From: Cymbomonas tetramitiformis
Lineage: Eukaryota; Chlorophyta; Pyramimonadophyceae; Pyramimonadales; Pyramimonadaceae
Direction: 5' to 3'
DNA length: 64,000 nt
Assembly: GCA_001247695.2 (NCBI GenBank)
Contig: LGRX02027092.1
Location: 1-64,000, forward strand
Positions 11,735-21,100 of this stretch are shown here, piece after piece (within the stretch, counting starts at the first letter, position 1; each line of letters opens with the position of its first letter). The notes below the pieces were generated by a model. The model was not told the DNA's origin. It saw only the letters and a program-made list of their open reading frames with translations, and searched no databases. Position numbers and translations under genes: made by a program.

Positions 11735-12259
11735 ATGCTTCCAGGGCAGGCACGGGCCGTCGCCGGGCCGTTCGTATTTTTTGTCCGGGCCTGCCGGACC
11801 GTTCCCCGGCCATTACGAAAAATATTACCGGGCCTATCGATGATATCGGAAGATACACACACTGCTGCAGAGCAGGGGGGTGCAAAACGCGCTTTACTGG
11901 TCCGCTGTGACTGCTCACAGCAGCAGGGGGGTGACCAACCATCTCCCGCGATGTGGGGTGGACGCTGGGAAGCGCGACCGACATACGCGTGCCGAAATGC
12001 CGAGGGGTCGCGATTGGTGCAGCCCGTGTGTACTCCCTGCATGGATCCCGATCGCACAGGCGCAGATGACGCAACAGGCGTGGCCACCGTAGTGGCGGAC
12101 CTGGCCCGGTCCCTGTTCCGCTCCGTCCCCAGTGAGTGGGCGACACCTACCAGCCCCAGTGGTGACGCAGCGGCGCCGCCAGCGGCTACTGCGGACTCGG
12201 CCGCTGAGCAACCCATGGACACCCGGGCGGTCCCGCAGCGACACCTACCCTGGCGGTGA
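11735..12259 (+). CDS. Weak Cys-containing ORF, 174 aa
   Basis: Starts at ATG 11735. The first third translates GC-rich repeat DNA and is unlikely to be real. Residues ~55-110 contain RCDC, a lone Cys and VCTPC, echoing the Cys pairs in the ORF ending at 11540. The end lies in the tandem repeat at 12142-12340. It may be a fragment of a longer frame broken by indels, continuing into the ORF at 12305. No homology is recognised. Confidence 0.25.
   Translation: MLPGQARAVAGPFVFFVRACRTVPRPLRKILPGLSMISEDTHTAAEQGGAKRALLVRCDCSQQQGGDQPSPAMWGGRWEARPTYACRNAEGSRLVQPVCTPCMDPDRTGADDATGVATVVADLARSLFRSVPSEWATPTSPSGDAAAPPAATADSAAEQPMDTRAVPQRHLPWR
11742..11850. repeat. Dispersed GGGCCGG / poly-A-T repeat
   Basis: GC-rich blocks of CCGGGCC words separated by A- or T-runs. 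Similar blocks occur at about 11320-11520 and 15715-15800, flanking the Cys-rich/OTU module. The copies are too diverged to define ends by eye. Confidence 0.4.
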
Positions 12260-12340
12260 CGCAGCGCGCCGGCGGCTACTGCGGACTCGGCCGCTGAGCA
12301 ACCCATGGACACCCGGGCGGTCCCCGACGCAGCGACACCT
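12142..12340. repeat. 94-98 bp tandem duplication, Ala/Pro-coding
   Basis: Units begin with GACACCTACC at 12142, 12240 and 12334 (the third partial). Each contains the word CCGCTGAGCAACCCATGGAC. The two full units differ in length by 4 nt, so the reading frame changes between them. This could explain the broken ORFs here. Confidence 0.85.
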
Positions 12341-12673
12341 ACCAGCCCCACTGGTGCTGCAGCTCAAGAGATGTTCGATCAGCTTGCTTCCGTTGCGTCA
12401 ACGCGCAACGCTTTAGGTGTGTGCAACCTCACTCACTCCGCTGACGCTGTGCAGTTCAGACACCCTAGGCACAAAGAAAGTGGCTGGGGCGCAGCGTACC
12501 TGACTTGTCCACATAGGTTCAAGAGTGTTTTAAGCAACATGTCTGCATTCTTGCCCGAAGAGGTGAGAATGGCTGAGGCAAAGGCATTTGACCCGACTGG
12601 TTGCAGGAGCGCCGGCATTGGCTACTGCTGGCTGGGCGGGCCCCGTGGCGACTCAACCCTGGAAAATTTATGA
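12305..12673 (+). pseudogene. Possible frame-shifted 5' part of the OTU gene
   Basis: This 122-codon frame ends at TGA 12671-12673. That stop overlaps the ATG (12670) of the OTU ORF, which is in another frame. The text before the stop looks coding (VCNLTHSADAVQFRHPRHKE). A single indel near the AAAATTT at 12663-12669 would fuse the two frames. Alternatively they are two overlapping genes (ATGA coupling). No domain is recognised in this part. Confidence 0.35.
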
Positions 12674-13515
12674 CGTGGGCCGAGCAATTGATCACCGGTT
12701 TGAGAGCTGTGAACACCTGGGCCAAAGACGTCATAGCAACAGACGCAGGGTATTTCCAGCGAGGACCGTTCTATGACGTCAACAACAATCATCGGTGCAC
12801 CAGGGACACCAGAGGACATATCATTGACAGCGCCATTGACTGCACCTTCGCGGCGGTTACTGAGGAAGGTGCGTTACAGCCAGCACACCGGAGGCAGCTG
12901 GAGGGAGTGCAGGCAGCTCCTCCAAACCGGTTAGTGACTTTGGCGGACGTGCAGGCGTACCTGCTGACTGCGGGGCTATGCGCCGTAGACGTGCCCGGCG
13001 ACGGCAACTGTTGGCTCCCCTGCGTTGGCTGGCACTTGCCACAAGCGGAGGGTGCTAGGAAGTTGACTGGGGATGGTACAGTGCGTGTCCAAAACTGTCG
13101 AGCTACCATACAAGCGTTCTACGACGAGCATCAGGAGCTGTTCAACTTTGACATGGCTGCAACTTGCCGGCCTGTGGCTGGAAGAGGGGGTGCACGGGAG
13201 TCTCTCTCCCTGACCACAATCCTGGCGCGGAAACAGCAAGTTGACGAACCCGAATTCTGGCACATCATCGCCAACATGACGGGCCGCGTCATACAGCTGT
13301 ACGTCAGCTGGCCGCTGGAGGACATGCTGGGCGGGATTGGCATTGGCAACGAGGAATTCCCCAACAACGCGCCCTTTGCAATGGAGTTCATCTGCCCCCA
13401 CGCGACTGTGGAGCTGAGTAGCCGCGAACCTCTACGGGTGTGGAAGCTGTTGGAGCACCAATGGGGCATGGGGCATTACATGCGCATCCTGCCGGTACCG
13501 TCTGATGAAGAATAG
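12670..13515 (+). CDS. OTU-like cysteine protease, 281 aa
   Basis: Starts at ATG 12670 (MTWAEQL). The OTU signature is VPGDGNCWLPCVGWHL, with the Asp and catalytic Cys at about residues 117-120. The C-terminal His is in GHYMRILPV near residue 270, which gives the Cys-His pair of the family. The middle contains a typical helical region with VQNCRATIQAF. OTU proteases cleave ubiquitin-like tags and also occur inside retroelement and viral polyproteins. With Cys-rich ORFs on both sides and no host-like exon structure, I favour a mobile or viral origin. Whether the protein starts here or includes the preceding frame is unresolved. Confidence 0.7.
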   Translation: MTWAEQLITGLRAVNTWAKDVIATDAGYFQRGPFYDVNNNHRCTRDTRGHIIDSAIDCTFAAVTEEGALQPAHRRQLEGVQAAPPNRLVTLADVQAYLLTAGLCAVDVPGDGNCWLPCVGWHLPQAEGARKLTGDGTVRVQNCRATIQAFYDEHQELFNFDMAATCRPVAGRGGARESLSLTTILARKQQVDEPEFWHIIANMTGRVIQLYVSWPLEDMLGGIGIGNEEFPNNAPFAMEFICPHATVELSSREPLRVWKLLEHQWGMGHYMRILPVPSDEE

Positions 13516-14700
13516 AAGCTGTTAGCCCCCATCTAGAGTGTTAGTAGGCGCATCAGGGGAAAGGGCGTGGCGCAGCCCCCTAGCAGTAACATTCGAACTT
13601 CTTTTAATGCAGATATTGCAAAGATATTGCGAAGGGGTTGGCCGCACGCTATACAGTTGCTCAGGAGACCGCACGCAGAATCCGCCCGTGCGGGAAGTCC
13701 GTGAAAGCGGGGAGTACGAAGCCTGTGGTCCATGCATTTCCTGCCTGCTTGACCGCCTACCCATGTGACAGATGCAGGTACAACCGGTCATATGAAATAA
13801 CGTGATAGATCGGCCGTTTTTATGCAACGGAGCCGATAAATCGGGGAACGGTTCTGAAATGGTCCACGATGGAAAATCGAAAATCTCAGTCGTTCGATTT
13901 TCCCGATTTTTCCGTTCTGGTTTTCTTCGCTGTGTAAGCGTTCATTCCTTTTTCGCAAAACTTACGGGGACATTCTCACAGCTTGTTTGACCGGTGTATA
14001 TTACATAAAAATCACGATACTAAGCATGCGCATACATTGAATAGTGATCCTGAGACTGTTAGTACCAAGTAGGTATCAACAATCTGAGGATCCGCTAACG
14101 CATTCTCTACATTTTGAGAATCTCCGCAAGCGGGCTACTTGCGCCCGGTTGCGGGGTATGTGTTTTCTAGCAAAAGCGGATTCGTGAACAGATTCGTAGC
14201 CATAACGTTCGCCTCGCTAACAGCATTAACAAAGCAGGTACAGTTTTGGAATGCTGAGACTCTTGCGCATCGAACGCCATCATCCGATATACCCCACGAG
14301 CGAGCGGGGTATAGCGGATGCTCGATTGAGCGTTCGGAGGGTTGAGCGAGCCAAATCACACGCAATTCCAAGAATCGGGTCAAATGTTGTTCGTAAACAA
14401 CAGGTGAACAGCACAGACCCGCAAGTATGCTTCCTTAGACGCATACGAATAGGTCTGGAAAGGACCCGAGCGCAAAAAAATATTTTTGCGGCCATGAAAA
14501 TTAACTCCCTGAAACCGAAACCCTGAATTTTCGATCCCGCGGCACGTTGCATCTGAGCGTCACAAAATTTCATATGTCCGTTTGTACCAACAGGGCATGC
14601 TTGCTTGTATAACGTACGCTAGCGTAACGCTTGTCATGCGCACGTGGAGGGGGGACATGCAAGAAGACGAAGTGGCCCCGTCTGGCCTACTGCGATAAAC
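13516..14700. other. Intergenic with two small hairpins
   Basis: No supported gene. GGAAAATCGAA (13871-13881) pairs with TTCGATTTTCC (13893-13903). A larger stem has outer CGAACGC/GCGTTCG (14271-14277, 14330-14336) and inner ATCCGATATACCCC/GGGGTATAGCGGAT (14282-14295, 14306-14319, one mismatch). Roles unknown. Confidence 0.6.
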
Positions 14701-15573
14701 ATGACGAGCGGTAAACGGCCGACTCCGGTGGGGCTCCTTGAACAGTTTAACGACATGATCACGAAGGTACACGCCGGTATAGACCGAAAGTCTGGCATGC
14801 ACGCTTCACCCGGGCAGGAATGTTGGGTTGAGCAGAACTTCGAGATTTTCCTCGACAACGTGTATAACAAGACGGTGGCTTTCCAGCCGTTGGATCCTCT
14901 GAGTCAGGAGCACACTGCGGCCAAGCGCCTATGCAGCATGTGGATAAAGCAGAAGTTGCGCAATGGCAACACGAAGTGGAAAACGCAGTGTGTGTTACCT
15001 GATGAGTGCCGGCAGAATGACGTCGGTGAGGCAAAACTTTGCACCGGTTGTGCGCCAAAGGTCACGGCAAACTTCATGGCCATGCTGCACTTTGACAGGT
15101 TTATCGCCAGCAATCCGCAGTGTACGGGACTCAGCGCGACCACGCCCGAGGAATCCAACTTGCTAAGTATGAGATCCCCTGGGCCGTGGCAACAGGCTGT
15201 AGATGCCGTAGCGGCTTTTGGCACCGCTCCTAGCGCCGCCCCGAATCAGGTGCAGCCTGGGGTGGTGGTGCATGCACCCCCGGGTGCTTTCCACCCTGCG
15301 GTTACGAATCAGCAGCCGCAGACATTGGCAGCTGCTTCTTGCGGCAGGGTGGCGACGTATGCACAGGTAGTGGCAGCAGATGCTTCTGGAGGCGGGGTGG
15401 CGGCGCATGCACCCCCGGGTGGAGTTCGCACTGAGGTTACGATTCAGGAACCGCAGGCAGTGGCGGGTGTTTCTGGCGGCGGGGTGACTGCTGGAAGTGA
15501 CGCCCCGACTGTCATTCCTATAGTTAGGGTGTATGACTGTCACCGGTCCCGGAACCCTAGACCCCGAACATAA
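14701..15573 (+). CDS. Unrecognised protein with Cys cluster and repeat tail, 290 aa
   Basis: ATG 14701 (MTSGKRPTPV) is the first Met of a good codon stretch. Residues 1-130 look globular with a Cys cluster (CVLPDEC and LCTGC). From residue ~180 the protein becomes Ala/Gly/Pro-rich with two imperfect ~45-residue repeats sharing HAPPG and VT-Q-PQ words. It lies 1.2 kb after the OTU gene on the same strand and may belong to the same element. No homologue recognised. Confidence 0.45.
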   Translation: MTSGKRPTPVGLLEQFNDMITKVHAGIDRKSGMHASPGQECWVEQNFEIFLDNVYNKTVAFQPLDPLSQEHTAAKRLCSMWIKQKLRNGNTKWKTQCVLPDECRQNDVGEAKLCTGCAPKVTANFMAMLHFDRFIASNPQCTGLSATTPEESNLLSMRSPGPWQQAVDAVAAFGTAPSAAPNQVQPGVVVHAPPGAFHPAVTNQQPQTLAAASCGRVATYAQVVAADASGGGVAAHAPPGGVRTEVTIQEPQAVAGVSGGGVTAGSDAPTVIPIVRVYDCHRSRNPRPRT

Positions 15574-15923
15574 TTATAACGGGAAGACTGATTATTCTCA
15601 CCTTTGATCTATTCTGATTATCTGACTCACCGAATATACAGCCCAGCTGATATATTCAGCAGGTTTGGTCCCACGCACTCTTAATTTTACACTGCGACAA
15701 TCAGGGCACATATCTTATGGGGATTGTCCGGCCCGGGGCCGAGAGCAGCGCCCAAAAAGAGCTCCGGGCCGAAAGCGGGCCGGTCGATTTTTCATCCTTA
15801 AGTATGGAAAACATTTGAAAGAAAAAGAAAAAAAAAACCACGCCCGTCGGGCGTATGAGTAAATTAATTTCCCCGGCCCTACTCTGGGCCGACCGCCACA
15901 AGTGGCGGTCTTAAAGGGACAAT
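15574..15923. other. 3' flank of the LINE, GC-rich repeat and hairpin
   Basis: Contains a GGGCCGG-type repeat block (15715-15800), an A-rich tract (15805-15840) and the LINE 3' UTR (minus strand). A perfect 9-bp inverted repeat, GACCGCCAC-AA-GTGGCGGTC, lies at 15891-15910, 14 nt after the LINE stop codon. LINE 3' ends often use a stem-loop for reverse transcriptase recognition; that role here is inference. Confidence 0.6.
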
Positions 15924-18136
15924 TTACACTGGGTGGTTTTCATCTTTTTCGTCCTCTTGCTTTTCTTGTCTGAGTCTCCTGTATAGCTGGTAGGTGATGT
16001 GTGCGTAGTTCACCGTCAGGTCGTGTATCCTTTGTAGTGCCTGCATGGCCTCTTTCCTATCGAGTCCTAGTTGTTCGAGTATGTCTCGGTTGTGCTTGTA
16101 CACCGTGCCTGTCCTGCCCACTGCAAACACATGGAGTTTGGCACGGAATCCGTGTCTGCGTAGTAATTGTAGCAGTGGTCCGTATTTCATGTACTTTTCC
16201 AAGAGCTTTGGTCCCCATTTTTCGTCGTCGGTGTGGGCCACCTCAATGAGGTGTATGTTTTTGACTCTTGCTGGTGCTTCCTGTTGTGTGCATTCCCACC
16301 CTTCTTCTAGGTCCTCCAGGAGTCCTATCATGACTATGTCAACAAAGCTCGGTATGGTGTCGGGCCCATCATTTCTGCCTGGGTTGTCCTTCCCGTCGTG
16401 TCTGCATTGCCCTCTGGTGAGTATGTAATTCGGGAGTGCCCTTGGCTTAACCCTTGGGTCCCTCTTTTTTCCGGTGTAGGCGAGGATTTTGCACCCTCCT
16501 TTCCTATGGTGGTCAAGTATGTGCTTTAGCTCGTCTGCATGGGCATCCGCCCTGTCTGAGAACATTCCTCGCATTTGTGGGTTGTTGCATCCACCTAGGG
16601 CGTGCCCTACCCTCATGAGGAAGCCCTTTGCGTAATCCACCCCTTTGTGTCCACATCCTTCCAGGGTGCACTTTCCGCTTCCTCCGGCTGAGTTTTTCGC
16701 CGAATCATAGTCTTGCGCTGGCAGTATTCTCAGTCTGCATTTGAGTATTGTTTTTCGTGCCGCAAAGGTGGCTCGTTTCCAGAAGCCGTTCGCTATTTTG
16801 TGGAGTGGTTTGTCTCCCTTGAGGTGTTTCATTGTTTCGTTTAGCCAGCTTTCGGTGGCCTTGCCTTTCTGGGCCGGGGGGGCGCTCCTGCTTTTCGTTC
16901 TGTTGTGTATCATGTCGTGCTTTTGCTGTTTCCATCTTGTTCTGGGCATTGGGTCCTCCATCATCGCGTGGAGTCTGGACTCCTCCGCAACCCGGTCATG
17001 GTGAGCTTGCTTTTCGTTTGCCGGCTCCCCTTGAGGTGCTTCCTGTTGTTCAATGAGCTCATTGAGCATCCCAAGAATTTTCTCGTCATTGTGTTCCTCT
17101 TGGGTTACCTCAAGTCTCTCCACTAGCTCGTTGAGCTCTTCAAATATTTCTTCCCTGCCAGAGGGTTGAGGTGGCGTCCCTGCGGGTTCGGGGTTGTCTC
17201 CTCGGGCGGGGTCCGTTCCGCCCTCCGTTTCCCGGTGTTCTTGTTGCTCATGCATTTCTTGCATAAGAAGCATTTCTTCTTCATCCCTTTGTTCCATCAT
17301 GGCTCTTATTTGCCTGCCCTCCTCGTCTCGGGTCTGGTCGGCTTGTTGCTGCTGGTTGGGTATTGGGTCCCGTATTGTCGCTTGTTCCTCTTCAGTTTGT
17401 TGCGCTTGGTCGTGGTGCGCTTCCCACCTGAAAATGTGCTCTGTTTTCAGTTGGTGGGTCCAGGTTGTGGGTTCTCCTTGGAGTTCGGTAATTTTTGCTG
17501 AGAGTCTGCTGTTGCCTTGGGCTTGCCTTTCACGGAGTAATGTAGTTACATATTTTTGTACCGCGAGCTTCCCTTTCAGCTCCCTGCTGCCCGAGTCCCC
17601 GTCCGGTACCATGGGTTTGACTTTTATTGTTTCGTGATTATCCCACGCTTCCGTAAGGGTCCCTGTAGTGCAGGCCTGCTTGGCTGCTTCGTCGGCTTTT
17701 TCGTTTCCCGCAATTCCTGTGTGTGCCTTGACTTTTAGTATTGAGACAGTGTGCCCCGCTGCCACCAATGCCTCAATGTTGACCAGTATGGCATATAGGA
17801 GGTCCCTTTGCCGGTGGTGTTCCATGCTGTGGGGTTTCGTTCTCATGTTCTCCAGTTGTCTAATCGAATTGGCACTGTCTGTGCAAATGGTGAGTCCTTG
17901 GCCACTTGCCGGAGGCGGGAGCGTCACTGCTTTTTGTATGGCAAGAAGCTCGGCTCTGTTCACCTCTTGGTCCTCACCTTCCCACCGAATCATGTGGGCC
18001 TCCCCTCCCCCGGACCTGGGGTCCCATACCGCGGCACCTGAGGCCCATTCTTTGCCTCCTTCTTCAGTTTCGATTTCTCTTTTGCTCCCGTCTGTGTATA
18101 GGTACGAGGTTGCCTCGTGTGCTCTTTGAGGGGGGG
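15924..18136 (-). CDS. LINE RNase H plus restriction-like endonuclease-like ORF
   Basis: The frame's first ATG is at 17993, but the frame is open upstream to the C8 run at 18129-18136 and there encodes SYLYTDGS, the first RNase H aspartate. After it come NRAELLAI (Glu), CTDSANS (Asp) and GNEKADEAAK (Asp), so all four acidic positions are present. A Gln/Glu-rich linker follows. Near 16590-16680 is a zinc-type motif, C-x4-C-x15-H-x4-C (KCTLEGCG to HALGGC). The final ~200 residues (DGPDTIPSFVDIV, then EVAHTDDEKWGPKLLEKYMKY) fit the PD-(D/E)xK layout with the K-KY helix seen in R2-type endonucleases. TAA stop at 15924. RNase H is clear; the RLE call is by pattern and moderately sure. Confidence 0.75.
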
Positions 18137-21100
18137 GTATGCCAATTGGGCTAGGGTGTCACTCGGGGCTTGGTTCCTGGGGTCCTTTGTTCGGTCTCTT
18201 GTCAGTTCCCATCTTCTTCCTTGGGCCCCCGGTTCGTGTTCGGGCCAGAAGTCAGTGGGGTATCTGACAGTTTTTGACCTTGCTACCTTGTCCCATATGG
18301 TTTGGGCGTCGGCCTGCCTTGCAAGTCTGGTGTGCATAGTGTTGGCTTCCACCACCTGTTGTACGGTGGGGGGGTGTATGTCCCATTTACCTCCCCTGCT
18401 CCCGGGGAGGTGTTCCCATTTGGCTGGTCCTTCTTCCACGTGGAGGTGGCTGTCCTCCCACCAGGTTTCCACTGCTGTCTGTACGTTGTAGCACTGGGGG
18501 CAGAGGTCGTTCCGTAGGTGTGGTCCTGCGTTACACATCCTTCCCATTGCATTTGTCATGTGCTTCGTCTTAACTTCCGGAAGTTCGTACCTCTGCCACG
18601 GTCTTGTGTCCACCACACAGTCCACGCTGGGGGTGCGTCCTTCTTGGTGCGGTTTGTTTGTGTCATGCAGGTTCGCTTCCCTCATTGGTTGTCTGACGGC
18701 TGTGGTCGTGCGGACCTTGCTTTGCGGGCAGGTTGTGAGTGCCCTTCTTATGTAATCCGCGGCAGCATCTGGGTCTCCGCAGTGGGCCTGCCACCCCGCT
18801 TTGTTGGCAACAATTAGTACCCTGAGGTTCCAGTTGCACTGTTTCGCCTGCTGGTGGGTGGCACCCATCCAGTGGTCAGGGGGCAGAAATGTGAATTTGC
18901 CTTGTGGTATTTCAAACAGTTCGTGCACTAGGTGCCCTGCGTGCGAGTTGTATAGCTTCCTGTATGGGGTCTTCTCGTATGTCGGGTACACCCCGACCCC
19001 GAACACTGGGTCTTGAGTGGTGGTGGCCGCAATGGCAAAGTCCAGTGCCTTTTTGAGGTCCTGTGGTGTGTATTCAGGGTTGAATTGGTAGGCCCCAAGC
19101 TTCATCCAGTTCGTTGTCCAGGCTGAGCCTCTAGCCCCGAACACTTTGTCTCTGTCATACTTGGCATAGTAGGTCGTGGTGTTGTGGTGAACATTGAGGG
19201 GTGAGGCAAATAGTTCAGTGGTAATTCCGAATGCTTGTTGTAGTGCCTTTTGCATCTGCGCAGGGAATGTCCAGTGGTTTTGTAGGTTCTTTTTTCGTTC
19301 CTCCTTTTCTTCTTTGCTCGAGTATCTAATGAGGAGGTGCCCTATTTCCTCCTCGAACGTGGAGACCTGAATCTTATGGTCTTCCCACATTTCGGTGCGT
19401 AGTGTGCGTCGGTGCGGGGTTTGGTGGTCTGTGGTACCCACTGCCTGGGTGTACCTTTCGCGTAGCCTGAGAAGCTTTTCTTTCGTGAGGGTGCCTATGC
19501 ACTTCCCATTTCTGTGGTAGCTGTGGGCGAGCTCCCCTTCCAGCCGCAGTTGGCAGTGGTGCTCCCTATCGTCCACAATGTCCTGCTCCGGGTTGGTTTC
19601 TGTCGGGTCCAGGGTAAGGTTTCCCGCATGTAGTGAGGGCCAGGCTTCCCCCAGGTGCGGCCTTCCAGCCAATATTTCTCTGAGGCCTGTAGGGTGGGTC
19701 ACCTGGGAGCCCCTTGTACGTAGCCTTCTTTTCAGGGTTGGGAAGGTGGTCGCACTCTGGCCTCTTCTCTTGGCAAGTTTTAGGTAGTCGGTTATGGTTT
19801 CCCTCGTGCTCCATGAGTAGGAGTCATTCCCCTCCGGGTGCCTCCACTGGGTTCTATATTGCGTCACTAGGGAGCGGGGGTCAGTTGGGTCAACGAGTAG
19901 GGTCCTCATTGCCACAATCTCTTTCGGCTTGTCTATCGTTTGGCCCTTCTCAAAGCCCATCCCAATTTTCTCGACCATGGGGTCTATTTCATCTATCCAC
20001 TTAGTTTGTGGGCGTGTGTGGAGGTCTTGTGGTTCCTCCCCCTCCCTCTCCTGTTCCGGACTGGTAATCTCCGTCTCGTTTATCCTTGTAAGTGGGTGCA
20101 GAGAGAGCTGCCTGTGAATCTCCTCTCTGGGGACCATCCTCGCCTCCCATTCCGTCATTTTGGCTTGCAGCTGTTCCGGGTCGAGGCGTGGGAGGTTGGT
20201 TCGTATTGTGTAGGGGTCCAGTGGTCCCTCAGAGGGCATGCTCCTGTACTGTTGTTTGAGCCGCCCGTTTTTGTTGCTGTCATAGAAGTCCCCCGGCTTC
20301 GCTATGTCCCTAGGCTGGGCCTCGCACAGGTACGGGTACAGGTGTGCCAGGCCTTTTGCTATGGCACAGCGGTCGGCTTTGAGGGCTGCATCTGTGCATT
20401 GTTCCCTGACATTTGTTTGGCTAATCGCGTGTTGGCCATCTTGGGTGGTAAGGAGCACTAGGTCCGGGAAGTGCGTGAACAGTTTGAGGCACGTCGTGAA
20501 ATTTATTGTGGTCGGTGTGTCCTCGGGTACTGTGAGTCTGGCGGTTTGGTCTGTGCACACCGCCTGCCAGTCCGGAGGTGCTGGTAGGTCCCCATCCATT
20601 ATTTTGCCTGCTTTTGTTTTTCTAGTGGTTCCTTCCATCTCTTTGTCAGACTTTCTTCTGGTCGCCCCCTTTAGTTGTTCCATTATCTTCGGTATTGGGG
20701 TTTGTAGCTGTCTGAGCATCCCCTCCGTTCCCTGGGGCGTAATATTGTACCTGAGTAGGGCATTGAGTTTCCTCAGCGTGTTGTGTTTCGTTTGGTGCCC
20801 CCCCCAGAGTTTGTCTAGGTCTGTGCAATTCATGCGCGTTGTGCAGTGGTATTCTACTAGTCCTCTGGTGGACCTGCTGACATGGGACATCCTGAGTCGT
20901 GACTTTAGGTTTATTTGTCTCCACGCCGGGCCCCGTACCGCTCCTCTGTCCTCTTCGCTGTGCATGGCCTCCAGTAGTCCGCTCCAAATCGACTGTGCGT
21001 AGACCGCTTGGAGTGGCACCATGCCCAGGCCGTATTGTTCCTTTTCCTGTGTGATGAAAATGTTTGGTGTTCCGTTGCAGGGCAGGCCATGTATGTTCTT

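Noticed and set aside
13538..13768. 76-aa Cys-containing ORF after the OTU gene
   Set aside because: Short, with CGPCISC echoing nearby ORFs, but no clear start context or paralogue alignment.
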